DNA from: Vibrio sinus
Lineage (GTDB): Bacteria; Pseudomonadota; Gammaproteobacteria; Enterobacterales; Vibrionaceae
NCBI RefSeq assembly: GCF_023634645.1
Contig: NZ_JAMKMR010000004.1
Coordinates: 62,001-126,000 of the forward strand
Direction of reading: 5' to 3'
Length of the DNA: 64,000 bases
Shown here: in pieces, positions 26,346-35,456 of the stretch
Position numbering within the stretch: position 1 is the first letter of the stretch
How the letters are laid out: every line of letters starts with the position of its first letter
Made by a program: the position numbers and the translations under genes
The notes under the pieces: model-generated
The model's input: the letters and a program-made list of their open reading frames with translations, nothing else
What the model was told of the DNA's origin: nothing
The model's database searches: none

Positions 26346-28310
26346 CTAGGCGCTTGGGTGAGTGTTCATCGCTTTTTTAAGTGTGGCTACGTATTGATCT
26401 GCAGCTTTTAATTGAGACTCCGAGAGGATCGGTTTCATCGACTTAGCTTGTTCTGCCGCACTTTGATCACCATTGCTGGCAGCGACTTTCATCCAGGCAT
26501 AGGCTTTAACGTAGTTTTGCTCGACATCGATGCCATCTTCATACAAGTTAGCCAGGTTCTCTTGAGCGGTGGCGTCAACGTCTAAAGCTGCTGTTTTATA
26601 TAACATGCCAGCAATGGCAATGTTCTTTTTCACACCGTGGCCAGAGTGGTACATGACACCTAGATTATTGATAGCGTCTGTATTGTCATTCGATAGCTTC
26701 TCATACAGTTTTTTCGCTTTCGCATAATCAGTCACGCCTTTCTCACCGTCATACATGTAGGCCAAGTTGAACTCAGCATCTGAGTTGCCTTGCGCCGCTG
26801 ACTTCTTATACCAGCTCACCGCTTTTTGATTGCTCTGTTTAACGCCTTTACCATATTGATAAGCGCGACCTAAATCATTTTGGCCGCTAGAGTCACCTTG
26901 GTTGGCAGATTTTAAGTACCAAGAAGCGGCGGTTTTATCATTTTTTCTAACACCTAAGCCTTTTTCGTACATCCAGCCAATCATGTCCTGAGCATAGCCA
27001 TCGTCTGACTTAGCTGCTGTCCTAAACATGGTCAGCGCTTTTTGATAATCTTTCTTCACCCCTTGACCGTAAAGGTACATCGAAGCTAAGTGGTCTTTGG
27101 CGTACTTACTGCCATTTGCTTCTGCTTTTTTAAACCAATAGGCGGCTTTTTGGTAGTTTTGTGGTACGGCTATTCCATATTGATAGAATCGACCGACACT
27201 ATTTTGACCATCAATGTTGTTGCTGTGCGCGGCTAGGTTGTACCAAGTGAATGCTCGTTGATCATCTTTAGCGAAAATGATGCCGTCTTCAAAGTATCGA
27301 CCCACTTCATACTCAGCTTGGACATTGCCATAAAAAGAAGCTATTTCAAACAAGCCTAATGCCTCTTTATCATTTTGTTTGACTCCTTTACCTTGCTCGG
27401 TCATGTAGCCTAGAGCAAGAGCGGCATCGCCATCGTGCTTTTGCGCCGCTTTTGCGTACCATTTTGCGGCAATTTTGAGATCGGCTTTCGTTCCGACGCC
27501 ATATTGGTACATATTGCCTAGGTTATATTCGGCGTCGACATTGCCTTTGAGTGCTGATTTTTTGTACCAACCGAAGGCTATTTTTGCATTTTTCTCTACG
27601 CCTAGGCCGTAATCATACAGGTAGCCAATGTTGAGTTGCGCGGTGGCGTCACCTTGAGCGGCGGCCTTTTGATACCAACTTTCGGCGGTTTTGTTGTTTT
27701 TTGGTACGCCTTTTCCTTGTTGGTAAAGGTTACCCAAAGCATTTTGCGCTTGAGCATAACCTTGTTTGGCTGACTTTTCGTACCAAGTGGCAGCTAGTTT
27801 GTTATTGATTGGAAGGGCATAGCCTTGTTCATAGGCGTAGCCTAGATTGAACTCGCCATATTGGTTACCTTGTTCCGCAGATTTGCGATACCATTCGACG
27901 GCTTTTTGATTATCAATATCGACACCGCGGCCAAAGTAGTACATATCGCCTAGGCTATTTTGAGCATTGGCATCACCTTGCTCGGCAGCTTGTAAATACC
28001 ATTTTTTTGCGGTGGTGTAGTCTTGCTCAACGCCATCACCGTAATAATACATATCACCCAGGCTACGTTCGGCGTCAGCATTGCCTTGCTTCGCTGCCTT
28101 TTGATACCAGCTCTTGGCGAGTTGGTCGTCTTGTTTAACCCCTTTCCCATCGTAGTAGCGTTCTCCAAGCCGAGCTTGACTCACGGCATCACCAGATTTT
28201 GCTTTTGCTATCAAGTTTGAAAGCTCAGGAGAAGTGTGAGGGATGGTTGAACAGGCACCTAGCACGGTAACCGACACGGCGATAGCGACTTGTTTTAATT
28301 TTAGGCTCAT
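26346..28310 (-). CDS. Sel1-repeat lipoprotein with 16 repeats
   Basis: 654 residues. Lipoprotein signal: VLGACST with the lipid-accepting Cys at about residue 20. The mature protein is a near-continuous solenoid of about 16 Sel1-like repeats of 36 residues (consensus A...LG.MY..G.GV..D...A..WY.KAA.QG), from about residue 38 to 625. Such solenoids act as scaffolds for protein complexes. Residues after the lipid Cys (STIPHTS) do not include Asp at +2, so outer-membrane sorting is expected. Monocistronic. Binding partner unknown. Confidence 0.88.
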   Translation of the reverse strand: MSLKLKQVAIAVSVTVLGACSTIPHTSPELSNLIAKAKSGDAVSQARLGERYYDGKGVKQDDQLAKSWYQKAAKQGNADAERSLGDMYYYGDGVEQDYTTAKKWYLQAAEQGDANAQNSLGDMYYFGRGVDIDNQKAVEWYRKSAEQGNQYGEFNLGYAYEQGYALPINNKLAATWYEKSAKQGYAQAQNALGNLYQQGKGVPKNNKTAESWYQKAAAQGDATAQLNIGYLYDYGLGVEKNAKIAFGWYKKSALKGNVDAEYNLGNMYQYGVGTKADLKIAAKWYAKAAQKHDGDAALALGYMTEQGKGVKQNDKEALGLFEIASFYGNVQAEYEVGRYFEDGIIFAKDDQRAFTWYNLAAHSNNIDGQNSVGRFYQYGIAVPQNYQKAAYWFKKAEANGSKYAKDHLASMYLYGQGVKKDYQKALTMFRTAAKSDDGYAQDMIGWMYEKGLGVRKNDKTAASWYLKSANQGDSSGQNDLGRAYQYGKGVKQSNQKAVSWYKKSAAQGNSDAEFNLAYMYDGEKGVTDYAKAKKLYEKLSNDNTDAINNLGVMYHSGHGVKKNIAIAGMLYKTAALDVDATAQENLANLYEDGIDVEQNYVKAYAWMKVAASNGDQSAAEQAKSMKPILSESQLKAADQYVATLKKAMNTHPSA

Positions 28311-28652
28311 TGTAACTCTTTTTATTGGCTAATTTTGACTGTGGAAGTGGCGAATTTATGAATAGTTTTAATCGTACGCCTTTCTAATATTGTATTGATT
28401 TTTTAATGGTTTAAAGCTTTTGCTAAATCAAGACGTACACATTATATCTAGGCTTTAAATGTAAGCAAATGTTAACAATATTTGTCATGAATTTTTAAAT
28501 TTATCGACATTATGGATTTATCCAATCAGTTCTTATTAACAATGGTTAGTGCATTAAGGCTGGTACGCCACTCTCGCGCTTTCTCGAATGAAATGCTATT
28601 TGGATGGAATAAGCTAAAGTTAATGGAGCAGGATCACTAGTAGGACTCCAAA
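28311..28652. other. Divergent intergenic region
   Basis: About 340 AT-rich bases between the Sel1 lipoprotein (minus) and the PAS kinase (plus). TAGGA at about 28640 is the ribosome-binding site of the kinase gene. No repeat or clear operator seen. Confidence 0.4.
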
Positions 28653-30020
28653 ATGACATTTGGCAGAAAGCTCGCTCTTCTTGTCGTCGTGGTAGCAATT
28701 TTATCGGCGATGGTTGGCTATATTTTTGCTACCCATGGGGTGATGTCGGGGCTGTCTTGGGTATTCTGCTTTGTATTGTTTGGCTTTACTGTCTGGGGAG
28801 CAAGGCGGCTTTATCTTGAAGTGGCAAATAAATACTATTGGTATGAACAGATGCTAGATTCTCTTCCCACTCCACTTTCTGTGACCGATTTGGAGATGAA
28901 CTGGACCTTTATTAACAAACCAGTAGAGCAGTTGTTCGATGAGCCCAAAAAGGAATTTGTTGGCAAGCAATGTCATCATTGGGGAGCAGCGATATGCCAA
29001 ACAGAAAAATGCGGAGTGTGGCGCTTACGAAAAGGAGAAACAGAAACCTTCTTCAGCCAGTTTGATCGTGAGTTTCGGGTCGATACTCATTACTTATACA
29101 GCCTGAGCGGTGAACCAGTTGGACACGTCGAGGTGTGCACCGATATCACAGCGATTCTTGGGATAGAGAAAGCGTACGACGATCTTAAGCATGCACAGCG
29201 AACATTAGTCGAGTCGGAAAAAATGGCGTCGCTTGGCTCACTTGTCGCAGGTGTTGCCCATGAAGTGAATACGCCGATAGGTGTTAGCATGACATCATCA
29301 ACGTTTATCCAATCACAACTGGCTGAGTTTAAGCAAGGGCTGACCTCTGGTGCAATGACACAGCAGCATATCGAGGAGTTGTTAGATGATGTAGAAAAAG
29401 GCGTTGAGCTTATTCAATCTAACCTTAAACGTTCGGTCGAGCTGATTACCAGCTTTAAGCAGGTAGCGGTCACGCAAGCGTCTGATGAGCACTGTCGGTT
29501 TAACTTGGAAGAACACCTGCATCAAGTGCTATCGACACATGAACAAAAACTCAAGCAAAAGCAGGTTATCGTTGAGGCCCAGTGCATTCCAGAGTTTGAG
29601 ATAGATAGCTACCCAGAAGCATTTGCTCAAATCTATTCTAACTTGATTCTCAACTCACTGATTCATGGTTTTGAAGCTGCCAATGCGCCTCATGAGATCT
29701 CTATTTGTTTAAGTAAGGCAGAGCGAGTACTTGTCATCGATTACAAAGACAACGGCTTAGGAATCGAAGCGGCTCTATTAGCGAAAATTTTTGATCCGTT
29801 TGTGACGACAAAGCGAGGGCAAGGAGGCTGCGGGTTAGGTACCCATATTATTTACAACTTAGTGACGCATAAACTGCATGGCACTATTCAATGCCATAGT
29901 GAGCCAGGCAATGGATGCCATTTTCACATCGAGATCCCTCTCGATAGTGGTTCTTCCTTTAAAGATCGTATAACGGTTCTAGATAAGTTAAAGATTGATA
30001 CTAGGGTGAGTTACGAGTGA
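28653..30020 (+). CDS. PAS-domain sensor histidine kinase, orphan
   Basis: 455 residues. Two membrane helices (about 6-25 and 32-52) leave almost no periplasmic loop, so sensing is likely cytoplasmic. A PAS domain (about 66-170) carries a Cys-rich segment, GKQCHHWGAAICQTEKCG. A coiled linker leads to GVAHEVNTPIGVSM (phosphorylated His near residue 203). HATPase_c has IYSNLILNSLIHGF, DNGLGIEAA and GGCGLGTHIIYNL. No cognate regulator gene adjoins. The kinase core closely parallels that at 17583-19319, including the NTPIG.S motif. Confidence 0.87.
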   Translation: MTFGRKLALLVVVVAILSAMVGYIFATHGVMSGLSWVFCFVLFGFTVWGARRLYLEVANKYYWYEQMLDSLPTPLSVTDLEMNWTFINKPVEQLFDEPKKEFVGKQCHHWGAAICQTEKCGVWRLRKGETETFFSQFDREFRVDTHYLYSLSGEPVGHVEVCTDITAILGIEKAYDDLKHAQRTLVESEKMASLGSLVAGVAHEVNTPIGVSMTSSTFIQSQLAEFKQGLTSGAMTQQHIEELLDDVEKGVELIQSNLKRSVELITSFKQVAVTQASDEHCRFNLEEHLHQVLSTHEQKLKQKQVIVEAQCIPEFEIDSYPEAFAQIYSNLILNSLIHGFEAANAPHEISICLSKAERVLVIDYKDNGLGIEAALLAKIFDPFVTTKRGQGGCGLGTHIIYNLVTHKLHGTIQCHSEPGNGCHFHIEIPLDSGSSFKDRITVLDKLKIDTRVSYE

Positions 30021-30039
30021 TGTTGTAATAGCCATCAGA

Positions 30040-30363
30040 CTAACTGAAGTAGTTTTCAAGTGGAGCGAAGCAAATTGGTTGAAGGAGATCATAAGCAAAC
30101 TCCATCCTGCTCTTTACTCTTGATGAGAAAGATTGACTTTTTGAGCTAGACCGAGCTTGCTTTTCTTCTTCCACAATTTGATCGTGATAACCTAATTTCT
30201 CTCGCGCCTTTTTAAACTGCTCCATGTACTTTTCTCTACCTCGAGGCGTCCCATAGTCGTCTCCAATTCCTGCTACATCAACTAGGATTTCATATTGCTT
30301 TGAGGCAGCTTGTGCTGTTTTAAAGTCTTGGTATAAGTTCTGTTTTTTCTTCTTGTCATACAC
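30040..30363 (-). CDS. Small hydrophilic protein of unknown function
   Basis: 107 residues, rich in Lys, Glu and Gln, no signal peptide. Distinct features are AASKQYEILVDVAGIGDDYGTPRGREKYMEQFKKAREKLGYHD and a Ser-rich stretch. Not recognised. It opens an AT-rich patch of small genes that continues to 33180. The patch context suggests an accessory, toxin-immunity-type gene, but nothing in the protein itself proves it. Confidence 0.5.
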   Translation of the reverse strand: MYDKKKKQNLYQDFKTAQAASKQYEILVDVAGIGDDYGTPRGREKYMEQFKKAREKLGYHDQIVEEEKQARSSSKSQSFSSRVKSRMEFAYDLLQPICFAPLENYFS

Positions 30364-30458
30364 ACCTCGATATCAGGATTATATTCCTTTATTGAAGTGT
30401 CCGGTCAAATTAAAGCAGAACAGCAGACAAAGGTGATTAGAAAAACTTTATAGAGAAA

Positions 30459-30686
30459 ATGGGTGGCGTGTTCTGTGGCCGAAAAGAACAGGCCATCCAT
30501 CCGTACTATGAGTTGTCAGTAGACCAAAGCACAGACGAGGTGAAAACAACGCTTTACTGTGAAACTGAGCTAACAAAAGTACTTAAGGGTGTTACTGCAT
30601 TGAGCAAAGCGATTGTGACTCGTTTTATGCAATGGCGCTTTGAATCAAAGCTCGCGCCACCTTTTAACTTGGAGTTCTGTGAATAA
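30459..30686 (+). CDS. Short hypothetical protein, possibly a remnant
   Basis: 75 residues (starts MGGVFCGRKEQ, ends APPFNLEFCE). No signal peptide, no recognised domain. No clear ribosome-binding site, and upstream stop codons exclude an N-terminal extension. It may be a small gene or the degraded end of a larger one. Confidence 0.35.
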   Translation: MGGVFCGRKEQAIHPYYELSVDQSTDEVKTTLYCETELTKVLKGVTALSKAIVTRFMQWRFESKLAPPFNLEFCE

Positions 30687-30799
30687 GTGTATTTTGTGTA
30701 AGGAACCAGAGTTAATGTCTTTAACTTTGAATACTTGATGGTGATAATACGTCAAATAACGCATAACTCGCGAATGATAGTTTTAATTAGAGGAATTGT

Positions 30800-31132
30800 A
30801 TGTCGGTTACTCAAACCAATGTCGTCGATATAATTAGTGTTTTAGACGAAGATAACCAAGTTATTCTTACTATTAGCGATCATCTCGAATGGGGCTCATC
30901 AGAGCACTTATTAGCTTTACAAGATAAGTTAAATAACTACGTAAGCTTCATTGAAAGTGGTGAACTGCTTAGGTCATATAACGATGCAAAAGAAAGAAAT
31001 GTAGTAATTTCTCTGGTCTGCCAATATGAACCTGATCAGGCAGCAATTAACTTTTTGTCTCGTGTAGATGAATTTATATCTGGCTTAGGATTAAAGTTTC
31101 AATACAAAGTTCAAGCTATTCATACCCAATAA
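30800..31132 (+). CDS. DUF6572-like small protein
   Basis: 110 residues. VDIISVLDEDNQVILTISDHLEW followed by LQDKLNNYVSFIESGELL is the pattern I associate with DUF6572 proteins, which often sit among immunity genes of polymorphic toxins. Cytoplasmic, no signal peptide. GAGGAATTG precedes the ATG. It converges with the gene at 31116-31529 and their ends overlap by 17 bases. Confidence 0.6.
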   Translation: MSVTQTNVVDIISVLDEDNQVILTISDHLEWGSSEHLLALQDKLNNYVSFIESGELLRSYNDAKERNVVISLVCQYEPDQAAINFLSRVDEFISGLGLKFQYKVQAIHTQ

Positions 31133-31529
31133 CGCGTAACCCCGAAGAGGTATCAAGTAATGGAAAGTGCCCTTTTTCTTTGAGCTTCAAGCGGAGCACG
31201 TCTAGTTTCGAGTTCTCACTATCAGGAAACTCAAGCCATTCAATTTCTTTGTAGAGAATAGGCTCTCGAAAAAATTGTTCATCTACGTGCTCTTCAAACT
31301 CTTCCACGAAAGTCCTTCGTACGTCTTCGCTGTTGACCAACTTGAAATCTATGGTGTTGATATCGGAGTATAGTTGGCTAGCAATTCTTAGTAGTCTTAT
31401 CCACTTTGAATCACTCATATTGGATACTGAGAATTTACGGCGAATTAACTGGTCACAGCGTTGATATTGTTTGCTTTGTTTTTCTCTTATAGCTCTTATT
31501 TTACTCAAGTTCGAAAAACTCCCAATCAT
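31116..31529 (-). CDS. Small hypothetical protein in immunity-type patch
   Basis: 137 residues, basic N-terminus (KIRAIREKQSKQYQRCDQLIRRKF) and a C-terminal segment KLKEKGHFPLLDTSSGLRVIGYE. No recognised family and no signal peptide. Its ATG lies inside the 3' end of the apparently frameshifted gene upstream on the same strand (29-base overlap), indicating translational coupling when that gene was intact. The 3' end overlaps the convergent DUF6572-like gene. Confidence 0.5.
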   Translation of the reverse strand: MIGSFSNLSKIRAIREKQSKQYQRCDQLIRRKFSVSNMSDSKWIRLLRIASQLYSDINTIDFKLVNSEDVRRTFVEEFEEHVDEQFFREPILYKEIEWLEFPDSENSKLDVLRLKLKEKGHFPLLDTSSGLRVIGYE

Positions 31530-31720
31530 GCTGTATTGATTCTCTCTCAGCGCCTGTTCCCGGCTCTAAGTTTGCAAATTGTTCGAGATCTGGTTCTTTA
31601 TCTAAAAAGTGACTCACGCAAAACTAAGTGAGGGCGTTCTAGCTCTGATACGTCACAGCCACACAAAAACTGGTAGTCACTATCTTCAGGTTTTTTCTTT
31701 ATCGGAACAATACGGTTCAT
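31501..31720 (-). pseudogene. Frameshifted small gene (or programmed frameshift)
   Basis: Reading the minus strand from ATG at 31720 gives 40 residues (MNRIVPIKKKPEDSDYQFLC ... VLRESLFR) and a stop at 31598-31600. Removing one T from the T5 run at 31604-31608 restores a continuous 72-residue protein ending HDWEFFELE, with stop at 31501. The acidic downstream part (DKEPDLEQFANLEPGTGAE) has normal codon appearance. Either a recent single-base mutation, a sequencing error or a slippery site. Function unknown. Confidence 0.5.
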
Positions 31721-31784
31721 TATTGAAAATCATCTAGATATAATCAGTTCCCAGTGAAGAACGATTATAACGTCAAATTCATAT

Positions 31785-32369
31785 ATGACTAACATTCATG
31801 AAGACTTGTCACTCTCCTTAAACGAACAAGTACTAAATCATTACTGTGATTTTTTTCAGGGGCATGAACACGAAATTTTTTCTTGGTATGCAGGGCCTGT
31901 ATTGGAGGCCATCCCGCAATTTCGCGTTTTTCGTGCTAGCCCAGGGTCAGAAATAGATTTATGGGTTTATGGCACTATAGGAGTTAGCTCTATTGAGCAC
32001 CCTGACTCAGGCAGGCTTGAGTTTGTCATGCTATCCGACGAAGAGAATCCAAGGTGCGTTGAATTGTTGGCTATGGTTGCATACTATCATCAAACACGTA
32101 ATGTAAAGCTTGGCTTCAGCTTATCTATTGGTCAGCCGTGGATATCAAATAGCATGTGTGATCATCTTCTACTCTCTCTTCCTTATCCGTTCGGGCCAGA
32201 TCTAGAAATTTGCAATCTAAAAGATGGGCACGCTCATGTCTATTGGCTTCTTCCTATAACAGAAAATGAAAGTGCTTATAAAGTTAAGCATGGGCTCGAT
32301 GCACTTGAAGGTATATTTGAAGAGCAGGAATTGAGCTATTGGGAAGTAGACAGAAAATCTGTTGTGTAG
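31785..32369 (+). CDS. SUFU-domain protein, probable immunity protein
   Basis: 194 residues. The whole protein resembles the suppressor-of-fused (SUFU) domain: FRASPGSEIDLWVYGTIGVSS, RLEFVMLSDEENPRCVELLAMVAYYH, VYWLLPITENESAYKVKHGLDALEGIFEE and a final DRKSVV. In bacteria this domain commonly serves as an immunity protein in polymorphic-toxin loci. No cognate toxin gene is in the window. Followed 36 bases later by two coupled genes of similar kind. Confidence 0.72.
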   Translation: MTNIHEDLSLSLNEQVLNHYCDFFQGHEHEIFSWYAGPVLEAIPQFRVFRASPGSEIDLWVYGTIGVSSIEHPDSGRLEFVMLSDEENPRCVELLAMVAYYHQTRNVKLGFSLSIGQPWISNSMCDHLLLSLPYPFGPDLEICNLKDGHAHVYWLLPITENESAYKVKHGLDALEGIFEEQELSYWEVDRKSVV

Positions 32370-32404
32370 GATAAAAATATGCTCAGAAGAGGTTAGTTAG
32401 TATT

Positions 32405-32836
32405 TTGAATTTCATTGTAGAAAACTGCCCAGAGGTTAAGTGGTACACAAGTTTACTCGATGTTGAGAGTTGGCTTGGTATTGATCTGAGAGAGTATGAT
32501 TGGCATTTTTCAGATATTGAAGGTGCGTGGGATGAATTAAATGACCCGTCTTGGGTTCTAGGTGAAAACTTGCACAAGAAGTTGAAAGAGTGCGATTACC
32601 AATTTTCTTGGGCTGTTGTTTCGGCTTTTCCTAAAGGTACAAAGCCTTTCACAACAGAGAAGCCTTTTGCTGATGGAAACGCAGATTTGTGGAATGGTCA
32701 CGCGAAGAAGCAGCTTAAAAGCTCGCTCTTTGAAATTGTTTGCTTTGATAGCAGTGCTACTTTGTTTATTGGCTTATCTCATACATTAGGTGAGAATCTA
32801 CGCTGTAATATGAAAGCAGTGAAAGAGTTAAGATAA
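32405..32836 (+). CDS. Hypothetical protein, TTG start, coupled to Imm33-like gene
   Basis: 143 residues from a TTG; no in-frame ATG precedes it, and AGAAGAGG lies about 12 bases upstream. Trp-rich acidic sequence (SWLGIDLREYDWHFSDIEGAWDELNDPSW; FSWAVVSAFPKG) typical of immunity proteins, but no family recognised. Its stop overlaps the next ATG (TAATG), so it is translationally coupled to the Imm33-like gene. Confidence 0.6.
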   Translation: MNFIVENCPEVKWYTSLLDVESWLGIDLREYDWHFSDIEGAWDELNDPSWVLGENLHKKLKECDYQFSWAVVSAFPKGTKPFTTEKPFADGNADLWNGHAKKQLKSSLFEIVCFDSSATLFIGLSHTLGENLRCNMKAVKELR

Positions 32837-33180
32837 TGTCCAATGAACTTCAATTCCGACAAAGAAAGTTATGTAAAAGGTTCTCAGCAAATTACAAGCC
32901 CTGCGACTTATCTTTGAAAATAGGAATTTCACAAGCGGTTTTAGATGGCGAGCGACCAATTAATGGCGTTCGTGTAAAAGAAGAGAATGGCACTAGTGGT
33001 TGGTATTTTTGGGCTGGTGAATGGTCAGATGATCCAGACTTTTTTCTTCCTTTGCACGGAACGCACTTAAGTAAGCATGCAGAAATCGTTCTTCCGTACT
33101 TAGCGCTACCAGAAGGCTGGAGGTTTTTGATTGAAGAAGACTATGAAGATGTCTGGTTTGACTCTGAACTTGATGCTTAG
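32836..33180 (+). CDS. Imm33/DUF2185-like immunity protein
   Basis: 114 residues. INGVRVKEENGTSGWYFWAGEWSDDPDFFLPLHGTHL and LPEGWRFLIEEDYEDVWFD match the Imm33/DUF2185 pattern, an immunity family of polymorphic-toxin systems. Cytoplasmic. The start overlaps the stop of the preceding gene by one base. No toxin gene adjoins, so it would be an orphan immunity gene protecting against toxins of neighbouring cells. Confidence 0.72.
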   Translation: MSNELQFRQRKLCKRFSANYKPCDLSLKIGISQAVLDGERPINGVRVKEENGTSGWYFWAGEWSDDPDFFLPLHGTHLSKHAEIVLPYLALPEGWRFLIEEDYEDVWFDSELDA

Positions 33181-33235
33181 TCCGTCGGAGAATGAGCAGT
33201 AGAAGGTTTAAACTGCTATAAATACATTTTAACGA

Positions 33236-33275
33236 AAAAGGCCTGAGAAGCGAAAATGCTCTCAGGCCTTATTGT
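33236..33275. terminator. Bidirectional terminator between the immunity patch and tRNA-Ile2
   Basis: Stem AAGGCCTGAGA / TCTCAGGCCTT with a loop of about 11 bases, preceded on one side by AAAAA (T-run for the minus strand) and followed by ATTG. It would end the tRNA transcript (minus) and possibly the immunity operon (plus). Confidence 0.7.
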
Positions 33276-33278
33276 ATA

Positions 33279-33354
33279 TGGTGGCCCCTCGCAGATTTGA
33301 ACTGCGGACCAATCGATTATGAGTCGACTGCTCTAACCACTGAGCTAAGGGGCC
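33279..33354 (-). tRNA. ileX: tRNA-Ile2, anticodon CAU (lysidine type)
   Basis: 76 bases including encoded CCA. Acceptor stem GGCCCCT/AGGGGCC, D-arm GCTC...GAGC, anticodon stem-loop GTCGA-CTCATAA-TCGAT (anticodon CAT), T-arm CGCAG-TTCAAAT-CTGCG. The sequence is nearly that of E. coli ileX/ileY, so it reads AUA after TilS converts C34 to lysidine, rather than being a methionine tRNA. A terminator lies just downstream. Confidence 0.93.
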
Positions 33355-33450
33355 AATCTAGGTGCATGATTATAGGGGATGCGTATGGTGGTGTCTAGGT
33401 GTTGAAGGGGGTAATTTCGCTTAGTTTTTGCCCACTTAAACTGTTTGGTC

Positions 33451-33480
33451 AAAAAAAAAGCAAGCCGAAGCTCGCTTTTT
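33451..33480 (-). terminator. Terminator of the rpsU-dnaG-rpoD operon
   Basis: On the minus strand: AAAAAGCGAGC-TTCG-GCTTGCTTTTTTTTT, a stem with UUCG tetraloop and a long T-run, about 20 bases after the rpoD stop. Confidence 0.9.
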
Positions 33481-33498
33481 CTATAGGGTGTTTAAAAA

Positions 33499-35358
33499 CT
33501 ACTCATCTAAGAAGCTGCGCAGGGTTTCTGAGCGGCTAGGGTGGCGTAGTTTTCTCAGTGCTTTTGCTTCGATTTGACGAATACGTTCACGAGTTACGTC
33601 GAACTGCTTACCAACTTCTTCCAAAGTGTGGTCCGTATTCATATCGATACCAAAGCGCATACGAAGTACTTTCGCTTCACGAGGCGTTAAGCCTGCTAGC
33701 ACGTCTTTGGTGGCCACTTTTAGGCTACCAGAGGTCGCTGAGTCTAGTGGTAGCTCAAGCGTTGTATCTTCGATGAAGTCACCTAAGTGCGAATCTTCGT
33801 CGTCACCGATTGGTGTCTCCATTGAGATTGGCTCTTTGGCAATTTTAAGCACTTTGCGGATCTTATCTTCTGGCATCTGCATGCGTTCAGCCAGCTCTTC
33901 CGGTAACGGCTCACGACCCATCTCTTGTAGCATTTGACGAGAGATACGGTTTAGCTTGTTGATCGTTTCGATCATGTGCACCGGAATACGGATCGTACGA
34001 GCTTGGTCTGCAATTGAGCGAGTGATGGCCTGACGGATCCACCATGTTGCATAAGTTGAGAACTTATAACCACGACGGTATTCAAACTTATCTACTGCTT
34101 TCATCAAACCAATGTTACCTTCCTGGATAAGATCCAAGAACTGTAGACCACGGTTGGTGTATTTCTTAGCGATAGAGATTACCAGACGTAGGTTCGCTTC
34201 AACCATCTCTTTCTTGGCTCGGCGAGCTTTTGCTTCACCGATAGACATACGACGGCTGATGTCTTTGATGCTTTGTACGCTCAAAGAGGTTTCTTGTTCG
34301 ATCGTGTTTAGCTTTTGGATAGAGCGACGGATCTCTTCTTCAAAGCCTTTGAGTTTTTCAACGTAAGGTTTGTCAGAGGCCAATACTTCATCCAGCCATG
34401 CTTCGTCAGACTCATTGCCAGTAAAGAGGGCAATAAAAGACTTCTTAGGCATTTTGCTGTATTCAACCGCTTGGCGCATGATAAGGCGCTCTTGCGTTCT
34501 TACGCGATCCATAGAGGTGCGCAGCTCATCTACCAAGTAGTCAAACTGCTTGGGTGTTAAGCGGAACTCAGCGAAGACTTCTTGTACTAGCTCTTGCGCT
34601 TTAGATGCTTGGCCACTTTCTGTGCCATGCTCGTTAACGGCTAGCTGGTAATCTTGGAATGTATTACGAAGTGCAGTGAATTTCTCCAAAGCAAGCTCTG
34701 GATCGATGCCGCTATCTTCTTCGTCGTCATCATCACTGTCTTCACGATCGTCGTCATCGACATCTTCATCGTCTTCGTCTTCAAGATCGCTTTCTGAAAG
34801 TTCAGAACCGATGTGAGTAGCTGTCGGGGCTGTTGTCTCATCATCGTTCGGGTCTACAAAACCTGACACAAGATCAGTAAGTCGGAGCTCTTCTGCTTGA
34901 ACTTTATCAAACTGCTCAAGAATATAAGGGATAGTGCCTGGATATTCAGCAACGGAGTTTTGTACTTGGTTAATGCCATCTTCAATGCGTTTCGCAATGT
35001 CGATTTCGCCTTCTCGAGTCAATAGCTCAACAGTACCCATTTCACGCATGTACATGCGGACAGGATCCGTGGTGCGACCAATCTCGTTTTCTACACTAGA
35101 AAGTGCAGCAGCAGCGGCTTCAGCAGCGTCTTCATCAGTGATGGTGTTGTCATCGTTCAGAGCGAGGTCATCGGCATCAGGCGCAGTTTCCACTACTTTA
35201 ATGCCCATGTCGTTAATCATCTGAATAATGTCTTCAACCTGTTCAGAGTCGACGATCTCTGCTGGTAGGTGGTCGTTAACTTCGGCGTAGGTCAGATAGC
35301 CCTGTTCCTTGCCTTTTATAACAAGTATTTTGAGCTGTGACTGCGGATTTTGATCCAT
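33499..35358 (-). CDS. rpoD: Primary sigma factor sigma-70
   Basis: 619 residues. Region 1.1 at the N-terminus ([26 protein letters not shown]), acidic spacer ([19 protein letters not shown]), region 2 ([57 protein letters not shown], the -10 contact) and region 4 ([26 protein letters not shown], the -35 contact). It directs RNA polymerase to housekeeping promoters. Last gene of the macromolecular-synthesis operon, about 100 bases after dnaG; an extra promoter in that gap or within dnaG is usual in relatives. Confidence 0.98.
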   Translation of the reverse strand: MDQNPQSQLKILVIKGKEQGYLTYAEVNDHLPAEIVDSEQVEDIIQMINDMGIKVVETAPDADDLALNDDNTITDEDAAEAAAAALSSVENEIGRTTDPVRMYMREMGTVELLTREGEIDIAKRIEDGINQVQNSVAEYPGTIPYILEQFDKVQAEELRLTDLVSGFVDPNDDETTAPTATHIGSELSESDLEDEDDEDVDDDDREDSDDDDEEDSGIDPELALEKFTALRNTFQDYQLAVNEHGTESGQASKAQELVQEVFAEFRLTPKQFDYLVDELRTSMDRVRTQERLIMRQAVEYSKMPKKSFIALFTGNESDEAWLDEVLASDKPYVEKLKGFEEEIRRSIQKLNTIEQETSLSVQSIKDISRRMSIGEAKARRAKKEMVEANLRLVISIAKKYTNRGLQFLDLIQEGNIGLMKAVDKFEYRRGYKFSTYATWWIRQAITRSIADQARTIRIPVHMIETINKLNRISRQMLQEMGREPLPEELAERMQMPEDKIRKVLKIAKEPISMETPIGDDEDSHLGDFIEDTTLELPLDSATSGSLKVATKDVLAGLTPREAKVLRMRFGIDMNTDHTLEEVGKQFDVTRERIRQIEAKALRKLRHPSRSETLRSFLDE

Positions 35359-35456
35359 AGACGGTATCCAACTTCGTATCTGGTGAAGGAATTAGTATGC
35401 GAATTGCAAACCACGAATACTAACAAATTTTTTCATTGCTGACTAATCAAACAGGG

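Noticed and set aside
30364..33180. Integron cassette array
   Set aside because: Small unrelated genes suggested cassettes, but orientations are mixed, several genes overlap and no attC-like repeats recur between them.
33279..33354. Initiator or elongator tRNA-Met, because the anticodon is CAT
   Set aside because: The body matches tRNA-Ile2 (ileX) almost throughout, so the CAU is the lysidine type.
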